A stretch of 64,000 nt of DNA from Oerskovia merdavium (GCF_014836755.1 NZ_JACSQF010000004.1:62001-126000), one strand, 5' to 3'. Shown: positions 23,390-34,036, numbered from the stretch's first letter. Program-made: numbers and translations. The notes: generated by a model from the sequence alone, not told the origin.

Positions 23390-25155
23390 GCCGGGCGGGT
23401 CGCTCGGTACGCGACCTGCTGCCTTCGCGCGCCGACGTCGACCTCAGGCCGAGGACGCTGCGCTCCGACCTGCTCGCCGGGATCACGGTCGGCGTGGTCG
23501 CCCTGCCCCTCGCGCTGGCATTCGGCGTGAGCGCCGGCGTAGGCCCCGGCCCCGGCCTCGTGACGGCCGTGGTCGCGGGCATCGTGGCCGCGGTGTTCGG
23601 CGGCTCGCGCGTCCAGGTCAGCGGGCCGACCGGCGCGATGGCCGTCGTCCTGGCCCCCATCGTCGCCCAGCACGGCCCCGCGGCCGTGCCGCTCGTCGCG
23701 ATCCTCGCGGGCGTCGTCGTGCTCCTGGCCGGGGTGACGCGGCTCGGCCGCGTCGTGACCTTCATCCCGTGGCCCGTGGTCGAGGGGTTCACGGCCGGGA
23801 TCGCCGCGATCATCTTCCTCCAGCAGGTGCCCGCAGCCCTGGGCGTCACGGGCGCGGTGGGAGGCAACCCGCTGCGCGTGGCCGTCGACTCCGCCGTCGC
23901 CGCGTTCGGGGACGGTCCGACCGTCCTGTGGACCCTCGGGACCGTCGCGCTCGTGGCCGTCGTGATGCTGGCCCTCCCCCGCCTCGCGCCCGCACTGCCC
24001 GCCTCGCTCGTCGCCGTCGTGCTCGCGACCGTGGTCGCCCAGCTCGTCGGCGCCCCCGTCGCACGCATCGGCGCGCTCCCCGACTCCCTGCCGCTGCCGT
24101 CCGTGCCGCACCTCGACGCCGGGATGCTGCGGTCGCTGATCGGCCCCGCGGTCGCGGTCGCGGCGCTCGCCGCGATCGAGTCCCTCCTCTCGGCCCGCGT
24201 CGCCGCGGCCATGCCGTCCCCCGCGCCGGCCGGGCGGCGCGGGGCGACCGGGAGCGCGACCGTGCCCGACGACGCGACCCACCGCTACGACCCCGACCGG
24301 GAGCTCGTGGGACAGGGGCTCGCGTCGATCGCGAGCGGCGCGTTCGGCGGCATGCCCGCGACCGGGGCCATCGCCCGCACCGCGGTCAACGTGCGCGCCG
24401 GGGCCCGCACGCGGCTCGCGGCCGTCGTGCACGCGGTCGTGATCCTGGGCGTCATCTACCTCGCGACCGGCCCCGTCTCCGCCATCCCGCTCGCCGCGCT
24501 GTCCGGGGTCCTCATGGTCACCGCGGTGCGCATGGTCTCCGTCTCGACCCTCCGGGCCGTGCTGACCTCGACGCGCGCGGACGCCGTGGTGCTCGTCGTG
24601 ACAGCGGTCGTGACCGTCGCGGTCGACCTCATCGAGGCCGTGCAGATCGGGCTGCTCGTCGCGGCCTTCTTCGCGCTGCGTTCGGTCGCGAAGGCCGCCG
24701 CGGTGCACCGCGAGCCCCTCCCGGGGCCGGCCCGTCCGGGCGACGAGCACATCGCGCTCTACCGGCTCGACGGCGCGATGTTCTTCGGTGCCGCCGACCG
24801 CATCCACGCGCAGATCCGGGACGACCAGGACGCCCTGGTCGTCGTCCTGCGGCTCTCGCACCTGCGTCTGGTCGACGCGACGGGCGCGCACGCGCTCGGG
24901 GAGCTCGTCGCGGACCTCGAACGCTCGGGCGTCACGGTCCTGGTCAAGGGCATCCAGCCCGCCCACCTGCCCGTGCTCACGCGCGTCGGCGTGCTCGACG
25001 AGCTGCGCCACGAGAAGCACCTGTTCGAGAACCTCCCGCCCGCGATCGAGCACGCACGCTCGCACGTCGCGCGGGCTCAGGCGGGGGCCGGGGCCATGAC
25101 CCGGCCCCCGGCCCCTGCCGCGGTCGCTGCTCCCGGGAACGCCCTCAACGGTTGA
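23386..25155 (+). CDS. SulP-family inorganic anion transporter with STAS domain
   Basis: A 589-residue membrane transporter. The SLC26/SulP core runs from LRSDLLAGITVGVVALPLALAFGV to about residue 430, with ten or more helices and GGSRVQVSGPTGAMAVVLAPIV in the early conserved region. A cytosolic STAS domain occupies about 445-560 (DQDALVVVLRLSHLRLVDATGAHALGEL). SulP members move sulfate, bicarbonate or other anions. An ArsR gene in front, coupled by ATGA-type overlap (GTGA), is common for a bicarbonate/sulfate type, but the substrate is not defined by sequence. Confidence 0.9.
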   Translation: MSRAGRSVRDLLPSRADVDLRPRTLRSDLLAGITVGVVALPLALAFGVSAGVGPGPGLVTAVVAGIVAAVFGGSRVQVSGPTGAMAVVLAPIVAQHGPAAVPLVAILAGVVVLLAGVTRLGRVVTFIPWPVVEGFTAGIAAIIFLQQVPAALGVTGAVGGNPLRVAVDSAVAAFGDGPTVLWTLGTVALVAVVMLALPRLAPALPASLVAVVLATVVAQLVGAPVARIGALPDSLPLPSVPHLDAGMLRSLIGPAVAVAALAAIESLLSARVAAAMPSPAPAGRRGATGSATVPDDATHRYDPDRELVGQGLASIASGAFGGMPATGAIARTAVNVRAGARTRLAAVVHAVVILGVIYLATGPVSAIPLAALSGVLMVTAVRMVSVSTLRAVLTSTRADAVVLVVTAVVTVAVDLIEAVQIGLLVAAFFALRSVAKAAAVHREPLPGPARPGDEHIALYRLDGAMFFGAADRIHAQIRDDQDALVVVLRLSHLRLVDATGAHALGELVADLERSGVTVLVKGIQPAHLPVLTRVGVLDELRHEKHLFENLPPAIEHARSHVARAQAGAGAMTRPPAPAAVAAPGNALNG

Positions 25156-25438
25156 CGTCGAGCGTCAGCACGACCGTGACCGTGTCGCCCAGCTTGACGT
25201 CCTCGGCCGCGCGGATCCGGTCCTTGAGGGGGACGACGTACAGCCCGTCCTTGGCGAACAGGGACGTGGTCCACGTCGTCGCCCCGATCCGGGCCGAGAC
25301 GGGGATCATGCCCCAGCCGTAGGTCACGAGCGACGCGACCTCGCGGATGCGGGCGCTCTCCGCGTCGGGCACGGACACGAAGTGGAAGGGCGCGGGTCCA
25401 CGCCAGTGCCACACCTCGCCGACGGCCTCGATCTCCAT
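25145..25438 (-). CDS. DUF1905 family protein
   Basis: A 97-residue beta-barrel protein: EIEAVGEVWHWRGPAPFHFVSVPDAESARI, SLVTYGWGMIPVSARIGATTWTTSLF and KLGDTVTVVLTLDVNR fit DUF1905. These stand alone or next to YdeI-like domains, and their function is unknown. It converges on the SulP gene with an 11-bp overlap of the two stop regions. ATG 25438 is the family start. Confidence 0.82.
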   Translation of the reverse strand: MEIEAVGEVWHWRGPAPFHFVSVPDAESARIREVASLVTYGWGMIPVSARIGATTWTTSLFAKDGLYVVPLKDRIRAAEDVKLGDTVTVVLTLDVNR

Positions 25439-25541
25439 CCGCCCAGCATCGCCCCTGCGCGCGGAGCCCGCCGCACCGACGCCCGGGCGGGCACGTGTCG
25501 ACGCGCGCCCGCAGGTACGAAGGCTGGCAGACTCTGCCTCC

Positions 25542-26323
25542 ATGACGCCCGACCTCGCCATGCTGCGCGACCTCGTCGAGTCGACACCGGAGATCCGGCG
25601 GTGGCCGGGGGACGGGGCCTCTGAGAGGTGGGTCCGGGCGGCCGAGGCCCAGGTCGGACAGCTCCCGGCGTCGTACCGCTGGTGGCTCACGGAGGCCCGC
25701 ACGAGTCGCGTCGGTCACGTGGACGTCGCCTCGCTCGTGGACCCGGAGCACGTCACGGAGGCCGACGACGCGCTCACCGCCGAGTGGCGCCTCACTGGGG
25801 ACAGGTTGTGCTTCGCGAGCGACCCGACGGCGCGGAGACCTTCTCCTTCGCGCTCGACCGGACCAGCGCCAGCGGTGAGCACCTGGTCGTGCGCGTCGAC
25901 GGCATCGACGGGTCCGAGGAGGTCGTCGCCGAGACGTTCGCGGGGTTCGTGTCCGTGCAGGTGGCCCTGCTGCGCGGCCTGGGTGACGGACCGAACCCCG
26001 TGGTCGCCGAGCTCTGGCGCTCGACGCCGGGCATGCTGCGCCCCGACGGGATCACGGTCCACGGCCCGCACCGCTTCTCCGAGGTCAACGCAGCGCACGA
26101 CGTGCCGCACCTCGCACCCCACTGGATGCTGGTCGGTGAGGACGGCGAGGAGGCGGGTCTGTTCGTGCGGCGTCACGGCCGCGACCGGACGAGCGTCCAC
26201 CGCCTCGACCTCGCGGCGTTCGCGAGGTCACGCCCCGGCGAGGGCGGGTCGCGCATCGAGGCCGAGGGCGAGCTCCTCACGACCGACCTGCTCGGCCTCC
26301 TCGGGGGCGACTCCACCGCCTGA
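25542..26323 (+). pseudogene. SMI1/KNR4 (SUKH)-like protein interrupted by a 1-nt deletion
   Basis: From ATG 25542, one frame encodes the N-terminal SUKH-like region (LVESTPEIRRW ... AQVGQLPASYRWWLTEART ... GDRLCFASDP). Similarity then continues in the +2 frame (DGAETFSFALDRT ... GFVSVQVALL ... TTDLLGLLGG) to 26323. The jump lies at about 25821-25828, where ACCCGACGG needs one extra G. The total 782 nt plus one base is exactly 261 codons, supporting one deletion. SUKH proteins are often immunity factors. It may be a real inactivation or a sequencing error. Confidence 0.75.
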
Positions 26324-26372
26324 GGGCGCCGCGCGGGGCAGGTCGGTCGCCGTCGGGCCGACTGACCGCCGC

Positions 26373-26777
26373 CTAGCGTCTCGTCGCGGCCGCCACACCT
26401 CGCTCGAACGCGCCCGCGAGCGCCGCGCGCACCGCATCCGGCTCGGCGGGCACGCACCGTGACGCCACGGTCGCGGCCAGCTCGGCGAGGTAGGGCAGCA
26501 GCGCGTCGAGCTCGGGGGTGGCCGCGTCGAGCTCGCCGGCGGGCATCACGACGGTCGCCGTGATCCGTCGCCGGGACCGGGAGAAGCGCACGTTCCGCAC
26601 CCCCGCCTGGCCTGCCGAGGGGGTGATCGAGCCTCCGAGCGCGAGCATCACGTCGAGCTCGTCGAGCCCGGGGACCTCGATCGGGGCGCACTCGGTCTGG
26701 AGCGCCCGCCGCAGGACGATCGCCGCGGCGAGGTCGCGCTCGGGGCCGCCCAGGATGTTGCGCTGCGTGAGGATCAT
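26373..26777 (-). CDS. Unrecognised 134-residue protein coupled to a SUKH gene
   Basis: No family is recognised. The sequence starts MILTQRNILGGPERDLAAAIVLRR, has a central VMPAGELDAATPELDALLPYLAELAA stretch, and is soluble without Cys motifs. Its ATG overlaps the stop of the SUKH-like gene at 26774-27217, so the two are translated together. It may belong to an immunity or effector-associated set. Confidence 0.6.
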   Translation of the reverse strand: MILTQRNILGGPERDLAAAIVLRRALQTECAPIEVPGLDELDVMLALGGSITPSAGQAGVRNVRFSRSRRRITATVVMPAGELDAATPELDALLPYLAELAATVASRCVPAEPDAVRAALAGAFERGVAAATRR

Positions 26778-27217
26778 CTCTCGCCCTCGGGCGTTGCGAG
26801 GTCGGGAACGTTCTGGTCGAGCAGGTCCGCGAAGGTCTCCGCGAGGACGTACCGCTCCCCCGTGTCGTGGTCGGACGTCACGACCGGCCCGTCGTCCGTG
26901 ACGACGAGCGGGTTTCCCGACCCGTCGAACCCGATCACGAGGCCTTCCTCCGCGACATCCCAGCCGTCCGCGCGAAAGGTGCGCGTCAGGGTCGCGACGT
27001 CGGTGTCCTCGAGCAGCGGGGCGTTGCGCAGCCCGTGGACGGGGACACCCACGAAGCAGCCGCCGTGCCGCCCGACGAGCTCGACGTAGCCCGGGTCGAG
27101 TTCTACCCCGAGGCCGCGCACGGCCTCCTCGAGCTGGGCGCGCGTCGCGGGCTCACCCGCACCGTAGAGGGCGACGGCCGCGTCGAGCCGGGCCAGGAGA
27201 TCGGGTGGGAGCGCCAT
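26774..27217 (-). CDS. SMI1/KNR4 (SUKH)-family protein
   Basis: A 147-residue SUKH protein. YVELVGRHGGCFVGVPVHGLRNA and LEDTDVATLTRTFRADGWDV lead to GLVIGFDGSGNPLVVTDDGPVVTSDHDTGERYVLAETFADLLD, the DxxGxxL and W/H-D pattern of the fold. SUKH proteins are known immunity partners of nuclease toxins in contact-dependent and polymorphic toxin systems, as well as housekeeping proteins. No toxin gene with an LXG, RHS or WXG100 leader is visible in this window. ATG 27217. Confidence 0.75.
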   Translation of the reverse strand: MALPPDLLARLDAAVALYGAGEPATRAQLEEAVRGLGVELDPGYVELVGRHGGCFVGVPVHGLRNAPLLEDTDVATLTRTFRADGWDVAEEGLVIGFDGSGNPLVVTDDGPVVTSDHDTGERYVLAETFADLLDQNVPDLATPEGER

Positions 27218-27340
27218 GCCGGCCACCGTAGCCGCGGGGTGGGACCCCCGCCCGACGGCGCCGCTCACGCGGGTGCGCGCGTCACCGGTGAGCGTGACGA
27301 TGGGTGCGACACGTCCCGCCCCTGACCCGCGAGGTGCACC

Positions 27341-27748
27341 ATGACCAGGTTCGTCGTCGACGCCGGCACCGCCCTGCGACTCGTCGCGGAGGACGCCCAG
27401 GTCCCGGACGCCCACGGGCTGCTCGCCCCGACGCTCCTGCGGTCGCAGACCCTGTCAGCGCTGCACGAGGCCGTGCACCACGGCGATCTCTCGGCCGAGG
27501 TCGGGCGCGAGCACCTGGCGCGCGTCGACCGCCTCCCGGTCAGGTTGTTCGGGGACGCCGTGCTGCGTCGTACGTCGTGGAAGATCGCCGACGAGCTGGG
27601 CCTGGCCTCGACGTACGACGCCGAGTACGTGGCCCTCGCCCGGCTCCGGGGCATCGCGCTCGTGACCGCGGACGCCGACCTGGCCCGTGCCGTCGTCGGG
27701 GTGACCGAGACGGCGCCGTACGAGGCGCTGCTCGACGCGGAGGCATGA
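27341..27748 (+). CDS. PIN-domain ribonuclease (VapC-like)
   Basis: A 135-residue PIN protein. RFVVDAGTALRLVAED has the first Asp. Later acidic residues follow in STYDAEYVALARLRGIALVTADADLARAV, giving the usual four-acid cluster of VapC. It normally cleaves tRNA or rRNA. ATG 27341 has GAGGTG upstream. No VapB-like antitoxin ORF is seen in the 123 bp upstream, so it is an orphan toxin or a PIN nuclease of different role. Confidence 0.8.
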   Translation: MTRFVVDAGTALRLVAEDAQVPDAHGLLAPTLLRSQTLSALHEAVHHGDLSAEVGREHLARVDRLPVRLFGDAVLRRTSWKIADELGLASTYDAEYVALARLRGIALVTADADLARAVVGVTETAPYEALLDAEA

Positions 27749-27842
27749 ACGACTCCACGGCTGCGGCGCACCGGCCGAGCCGGACAGCCGGTAGTGTCGC
27801 TCTCTTCGGCGGGCCTGCTCGCTGGAGTCTTGAAGGAGTGCC

Positions 27843-28496
27843 ATGCTCCCTGACCCCGACGTCACCGCAACAGTCGCCAGGATCTCGACCCTGTTCTCGA
27901 GGGCGACGGCCCGCCCCGACGACCGCGGGTGCGGTCGCTGCTTCAGCGACGAGGAGAGCGCGCTGCTCCGTACCCCGAACCGGCCGCTCCCGGACGACCT
28001 GGTGCTGCGGGTCGCCGCGAAGGACCCGCTCCACTGGGCCGACCAACCGAGGGTCTTGCGCCGCGTCCTCCCGAGGCTCGTCGTCCTGCTCGTCGACGGC
28101 GTCGACATCGACGCCCGGTGGTGCGCCAGAGGCCTGGCCGCAGCCCGCTGGTCCACCTGGCCCGCTGACGAGAGCGAGGCCGTCGAGGCCTTCCTCAATG
28201 CCTGGTGGACGCACACCCTGAGATCGGGCGCGTCGTTCGAGCGGGTCGCAGAGGTCTTCATGAGCTGCGCGATCGCGGGCCTGCTCGTCGATCCCTGGCT
28301 CGCGACCTGGGACGACGAGGCCGCGAGGAGCAGCGTCGTCCGCGAGCGCCGCGAACGCTGTATCGAGGACTGGTGGGAGGACCTCGACCGGGTCGCGTCC
28401 CCCTTTCCCTGCTGGTGGGGCACGGACGAGAGCGAGGAGAGAGCCGTCAAGACCTTGCGGTCCTGGATGGGCTGCGCCGAGCGATCCGTTCACTGA
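27843..28496 (+). CDS. Unrecognised 217-residue protein with CGRC-type motif
   Basis: Soluble, helical protein. RGCGRCFSDEESALLRT near residue 30 gives a Cys pair, followed by repeated Trp/Asp-rich segments (WSTWPADESEAVEAFLNAWWTHTL and DWWEDLDRVASPFPCWWGTDESE). No known family is assigned. A good GAAGGAG precedes ATG 27843. Similar Trp-rich proteins are sometimes found with SUKH/immunity genes, and this lies in such a cluster. Confidence 0.55.
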   Translation: MLPDPDVTATVARISTLFSRATARPDDRGCGRCFSDEESALLRTPNRPLPDDLVLRVAAKDPLHWADQPRVLRRVLPRLVVLLVDGVDIDARWCARGLAAARWSTWPADESEAVEAFLNAWWTHTLRSGASFERVAEVFMSCAIAGLLVDPWLATWDDEAARSSVVRERRERCIEDWWEDLDRVASPFPCWWGTDESEERAVKTLRSWMGCAERSVH

Positions 28497-28502
28497 CGAG
28501 GC

Positions 28503-29534
28503 TCAGGGGCTCGGTGCCTCCAGGCGGTCGAGCGCGCCGATGCTCGCCTCGATGATCTGCGCCTGCGCGTCGGCCCGGCTGGTTGCCGGCTGACCGTCTC
28601 CCGGTTGCTCGCCGTAGTCCGCGAAGAAGGCGTGGACGCCCCCTGGTACCTCGACGAAGTCGGCGGTGGCGGGCAGGTCGGCGCGGGACGCCTCGATCTT
28701 GTCGGGCGTCGTCAGGCCGTCGCGCGATCCCCACACCGAGGTCACCTCGACGTCGGCCGTGCTCATGTCACCCGACGGGTACGAGGCGTGCAGGAGCAGG
28801 CCGGTGACCTCGTCGTCGTGCGCGGCGGCGAACGACGCCGCGACGACGCCGCCCAGGGAGTGACCGCCCACCGCCCAGGTGTCGACCTCGTCGAACGCTG
28901 CCATCGCCGACGCCGACTGGTTCGGCGACGTGAAGGCGATGCCCAGCGGTTCCTTGAGCGCCACGACCAGGTACCCGGCCTCGGCGAGCGGGCGCAGCAC
29001 GGCGGCGGTCGCACGCACGTCCACCCGGGCGCCGGGCGAGTAGACCAGGCCGGTCGTCGCCGCCCCGTCCTGCGGGACGAACGCGATCCAGCCCGCCTCG
29101 TCGCGGACCTCGACCGAGCCGTCGCTCTCGAGAGCTGCGAGCGCGGGCGCCGTCGCGGGGAAGGGCCGGAGCCACACGACGGCCGCCGCCAGGACGACCA
29201 GGAGGGCGATCCCGACACCCACTGCGACCCCACGCAGGACCCGGCGAGCCCGCGGTCGCCGTGGCGAAGGACCACGATCACGTCGGCGGCCACCCAGGAG
29301 GGCCGCCGCGAGGACGAGCAGGCCCGCGACCACGCTCGCTCCGAGGACCGCAGCGAGCGCCCAGTGCTGGTGGCGGACGGTGTCGCCGGTCGTCGCGACG
29401 ACCCAGACGGGCGCTGCGACCAGCGCGACCCCCAGGACGACGAGCAGCAACCGCCCGAGGGTCGTGGCAGGAGATGTCCTAGGCGGGACGGGCGGATCTG
29501 CCTCGGTACCCGATGCCGCGCTCGACGTGTTCAC
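28503..29534 (-). CDS. Membrane-anchored alpha/beta hydrolase
   Basis: The 343-residue product has three hydrophobic segments (about 26-48, 60-82 and 104-122). They are followed by an alpha/beta hydrolase domain with VGGHSLGGVVAASFA (nucleophile Ser in GHSLG) and TSVWGSRDGLTTPDKI, ending in GGVHAFFADYG, which supplies the late Asp and His. Substrate unknown; the domain fits esterase or YdeN-like hydrolases. GTG 29534 start. A 235-bp gap to the plus-strand hydrolase at 29770 should contain divergent promoters. Confidence 0.83.
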   Translation of the reverse strand: MNTSSAASGTEADPPVPPRTSPATTLGRLLLVVLGVALVAAPVWVVATTGDTVRHQHWALAAVLGASVVAGLLVLAAALLGGRRRDRGPSPRRPRARRVLRGVAVGVGIALLVVLAAAVVWLRPFPATAPALAALESDGSVEVRDEAGWIAFVPQDGAATTGLVYSPGARVDVRATAAVLRPLAEAGYLVVALKEPLGIAFTSPNQSASAMAAFDEVDTWAVGGHSLGGVVAASFAAAHDDEVTGLLLHASYPSGDMSTADVEVTSVWGSRDGLTTPDKIEASRADLPATADFVEVPGGVHAFFADYGEQPGDGQPATSRADAQAQIIEASIGALDRLEAPSP

Positions 29535-29769
29535 CGGTGCTCCGTACTTCTCGACGACGCCACAGGGGCTGGGCGTCCGTCACGCTAGCAGCAGCGGGTT
29601 CGGCGACGAGGTCGGCTCCGTGCGGTGCGCGCGCGGGACGACGCCTCCTCTGGACACACTGGTCCGGGCGCGCGCGATGAGTTCCGGGAACGCCCAGGGT
29701 CTACCCCGACGACAGCACGAGACGGGCCGCGAGCAGACCGGGCCGCTCGACCGACCGAGAGGCTCCGCC

Positions 29770-30657
29770 ATGACCGACATCGAGACCCGCACGCTCGAGG
29801 CGCCGGGTGCGACCGTGACCTACGACGTCCGCGGCGACCTGAGCGCCGCCACCGCCGAGGTGCCCGCGCTGCTGCTCATCGGCTCGCCCATGGGGGCCGA
29901 CGGGTTCGGCACGCTCGCCTCGCACTTCACCGACCGACCGGTCGTCACGTACGACCCCCGCGGGGTCTCGCGCAGCGTCCGGCCCGACCCAGGGGCGCCC
30001 GTCCGCCCCGAGGACCACGCCGACGACCTGCACCGCGTGATCGACGCCCTGGGCACCGGGCCCGTCGACATCATGGCGAGCAGCGGTGGGGCGATCAACG
30101 CGCTCGCCCTCGTGGCCGAGCACCCCGAGCAGGTACGGACCCTCGTGGCCCACGAGCCGCCGTCGGGCCCTGCGCTGCCCGACCGCGACGCCGCGCTCGC
30201 CGCGGTCCAGGCCGTGGCGGAGACCTACCGGACCCAGGGGTTCGGCGCCGGCATGGCGCGGTTCATCGCCCTGACGAGCTGGGAGGGGCCCTTCCCCGAC
30301 GACGTCACCGAGCTCCCTGCGCCGGACCCGGCCGCGTTCGGCTTCCCCGCCGAGGACGACGGGAAGCGCGACGACCCGCTGCTGGGGCAGAACCTCATCT
30401 CGTGCACCCACTACGAGCCTGCGTACGACGCACTCACCTCGGCCTCGACCCGCGTGGTCCTCGCCGCGGGCGACGAGTCGGGTCAGCAGATGGCCGCGCG
30501 CGCAGCGCGAGCCATCGCGAAGAACCTCGGCTCCGAGGCGGTCGCGTTCCCGAGCGGGCACGGCGGCTTCCTGGGCGACGAGTACGGGATGCCGGGCGAC
30601 CCCGCGGGCTTCGCCGCGGCGCTGCGGACCGTGCTCGACGGCGACGGTCCGCGCTGA
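29770..30657 (+). CDS. Alpha/beta hydrolase
   Basis: A 295-residue alpha/beta hydrolase. Here the nucleophile elbow reads MASSGGAINALAL in place of the usual GxSxG, but it keeps Ser-Gly-Gly. VVTYDPRGVSRSVRP is the conserved strand-3 region. The catalytic His lies in PSGHGGFLGD. No signal peptide. The ATG at 29770 has a weak upstream site. It is followed by a 9-bp hairpin at 30670-30704. Confidence 0.85.
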   Translation: MTDIETRTLEAPGATVTYDVRGDLSAATAEVPALLLIGSPMGADGFGTLASHFTDRPVVTYDPRGVSRSVRPDPGAPVRPEDHADDLHRVIDALGTGPVDIMASSGGAINALALVAEHPEQVRTLVAHEPPSGPALPDRDAALAAVQAVAETYRTQGFGAGMARFIALTSWEGPFPDDVTELPAPDPAAFGFPAEDDGKRDDPLLGQNLISCTHYEPAYDALTSASTRVVLAAGDESGQQMAARAARAIAKNLGSEAVAFPSGHGGFLGDEYGMPGDPAGFAAALRTVLDGDGPR

Positions 30658-30669
30658 GGATCTCTCGGA

Positions 30670-30704
30670 GGGCGGCGGCCTCCCGCGAGGTGAGCCCGCC
30701 GCCC
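30670..30704 (+). terminator. Hairpin after the alpha/beta hydrolase
   Basis: GGGCGGCGG (30670-30678) pairs with CCGCCGCCC (30696-30704) across 17 nt, 12 bp past the stop at 30657. Confidence 0.55.
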
Positions 30705-30782
30705 GGGTGAGCACCGTCGTCGGGCACCGCTCGGCGCGCGTCCCCAGATGCCAGCAGCGGCGACCGCGAGGACCATGGCCGC

Positions 30783-31220
30783 ATGACGAACCTGCTGACC
30801 GCCGACCCGCCGCCCGACACCGTGGCCCGACGCATCGGGCGCATCGCGCTCGGGCTGAGCCTGGTCTTCGCCGGGATCGGGCACCTGACGTTCTCGCGGG
30901 ACGAGTTCCAGGCCCAGGTCCCCGACTGGTTCCCCGTGAACGAGGACGTGACGGTCCTCGCGTCGGGGGCCGTCGAGATCGCGCTCGGCTCGTCGCTCGT
31001 CGTGCTCTCGCGCCGACGCGTCGCGGTGGGGCTCGTCGCGGCCGCGTTCTTCGTCGTGATCTTCCCCGGGAACATCGGTCAGTGGCTCGAGCACAAGGAC
31101 GGGTTCGGGCTCGACACCGACGCCAAGCGGCTCGGACGACTGTTCTTCCAGCCCGTGCTCGTCGCGTGGGCGCTGTGGTCGACGGGCGCGTTCACGGCGC
31201 TGCGCACGCCGCGGGACTGA
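30783..31220 (+). CDS. DoxX-like membrane protein
   Basis: A 145-residue four-helix membrane protein of the DoxX/DoxD-like family: RIALGLSLVFAGIGHLTFSRDEFQAQVPDWFP is the first helix and signature, followed by VTVLASGAVEIALGSSLVVL and two further helices. These proteins are linked to respiration or redox membrane complexes, without a defined activity. It is convergent with the TetR gene, with 6 bp between the stops. Confidence 0.85.
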   Translation: MTNLLTADPPPDTVARRIGRIALGLSLVFAGIGHLTFSRDEFQAQVPDWFPVNEDVTVLASGAVEIALGSSLVVLSRRRVAVGLVAAAFFVVIFPGNIGQWLEHKDGFGLDTDAKRLGRLFFQPVLVAWALWSTGAFTALRTPRD

Positions 31221-31226
31221 GGAGAC

Positions 31227-32761
<1,535 letters not shown>

Positions 32762-32774
32762 CCGTCGCCCCGCA

Positions 32775-32806
32775 CGGCGCACCGGGCCCCGTGGTCCGGT
32801 GCGCCG
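32775..32806. terminator. Bidirectional hairpin between hydrolase and MFS genes
   Basis: CGGCGCACCGG (32775-32785) pairs with CCGGTGCGCCG (32796-32806) around 10 nt in the gap between convergent genes. Confidence 0.65.
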
Positions 32807-32836
32807 CGTCGGCGTGCGGGGTGGGCGACCGCCGGG

Positions 32837-34036
32837 CTACACGGTCGCGGGGAACGCCTTGCGCGCGACCACCACGACGACGAGCCCCACGAGCACCAGC
32901 GCCGCCCCCACGAACGGCAGCCACCCGGCGCCGTACCCCGCGAGCACCGCGCCACCGAGGGCCGCTCCCCCACCGATCCCGATGTTCGCGGTCGAGTTCA
33001 CGAGCGCTCCCACGACGTCGGGCGACGCACCGTGCGTGCGGATCGCGGCCGTCTGGAAGATCGACGCCACGCCGCCGAATCCCGCTCCCCACACCGCGGC
33101 GGCCACGAGCACCGGGGCGAGGGCGGGGAACGCGAGGCCCAGTGCGCACAGGCCCAGCGTCAACGTCACCAGGACCACGAGGACCGTCCTGCGCGGCCGA
33201 CGGTCGAGCGAGACCCCCGCGTACCAGGTCCCGACCAGCCCCAACGCGCCCAGCCCGAGCAGCACGGGTCCCACGCCCGCGACCGAGAGCCCTGCGGCCA
33301 GGAGCAGCACCGACACGTAGGTGTAGACCGTGAACTGCCCCAGGTAGACGAGCGCGTTCGCGGTCGAGACCACCGCGAGGCGCGATCGTCGGGCTGCCTG
33401 CCCGTGATCGTCTCGCCGCGCGCCGCCTCCGCCCGTGACGGCCGGCAGGAGCACCGCCACGAGGACCGTCGTCAGCGCGCAGACCCCGGCGAGCACCGCG
33501 AACGCGGTCCTCCAGCCCACGGCCGCGCCCAGCGAGGTCGACAGCGGGACGCCGAACACGAATCCCGCCGACGCCCCGGCGGTCACGAGCGCGAGCGCAC
33601 GTCCCGTGAACAAGGGCTGCACGAGCCGCGCGCCGTACCCGATGCTCACCGAGAAGAACAGGGCGTGCGCGATCCCTCCGACGGCTCGCCCCGCCGCGAC
33701 GACCGCGAACGACGGCGCCACCGCGACGAGGGCGTTGCTCACGGTGTACGCGACGAGCGTCCCGAGCAGCAGCCCCTTGCGCGGCAGGCGCACGGTCGCG
33801 AGCGTCAGGGGCACCGCGAGCGCGGCGACCATGAACGCGTAGACCGTCACGAGCAGGCCGGCGGTCGACTCCGTGACGTCCAGCTCGTCGCTCATCAGCG
33901 GCAGCAGGCCCACCGGGAGGAGCTCGGTCGTCACGGCGAGGAAGGTCGCGAGCATGAGCGCGAGGATCCCCCCGGCGGCGTCGCGCACGGTCCCCGGGCG
34001 CCAGCCGGGCCCGGTGGTCGGCGCAGCATCGGTCAC
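32837..34036 (-). CDS. MFS exporter, DHA1 family
   Basis: A 399-residue transporter with twelve helices, N-terminal TELLPVGLLPLMSDELDVTESTAGLLVTVYAFMVA and ALAVPLTLATVRLPRKGLLLGTL, as in AraJ/CmlA-like drug:H+ antiporters. Signature conserved loops 2-3 (RLPRK) and 8-9 (SLDRRPRR) are present. No substrate is identified. GTG start at 34036. It is divergent from the LytM-like gene, and 34037-34164 contains the tandem AGGT-N3-ACCT boxes. Confidence 0.88.
   Translation of the reverse strand: MTDAAPTTGPGWRPGTVRDAAGGILALMLATFLAVTTELLPVGLLPLMSDELDVTESTAGLLVTVYAFMVAALAVPLTLATVRLPRKGLLLGTLVAYTVSNALVAVAPSFAVVAAGRAVGGIAHALFFSVSIGYGARLVQPLFTGRALALVTAGASAGFVFGVPLSTSLGAAVGWRTAFAVLAGVCALTTVLVAVLLPAVTGGGGARRDDHGQAARRSRLAVVSTANALVYLGQFTVYTYVSVLLLAAGLSVAGVGPVLLGLGALGLVGTWYAGVSLDRRPRRTVLVVLVTLTLGLCALGLAFPALAPVLVAAAVWGAGFGGVASIFQTAAIRTHGASPDVVGALVNSTANIGIGGGAALGGAVLAGYGAGWLPFVGAALVLVGLVVVVVARKAFPATV

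Noticed and set aside
25145-25155. Frameshift at the SulP/DUF1905 junction
   Set aside because: Both proteins end normally; this is a simple convergent stop overlap.
27218-27340. VapB antitoxin upstream of the PIN gene
   Set aside because: No ORF with ribosome binding site or ribbon-helix-helix/AbrB pattern found.
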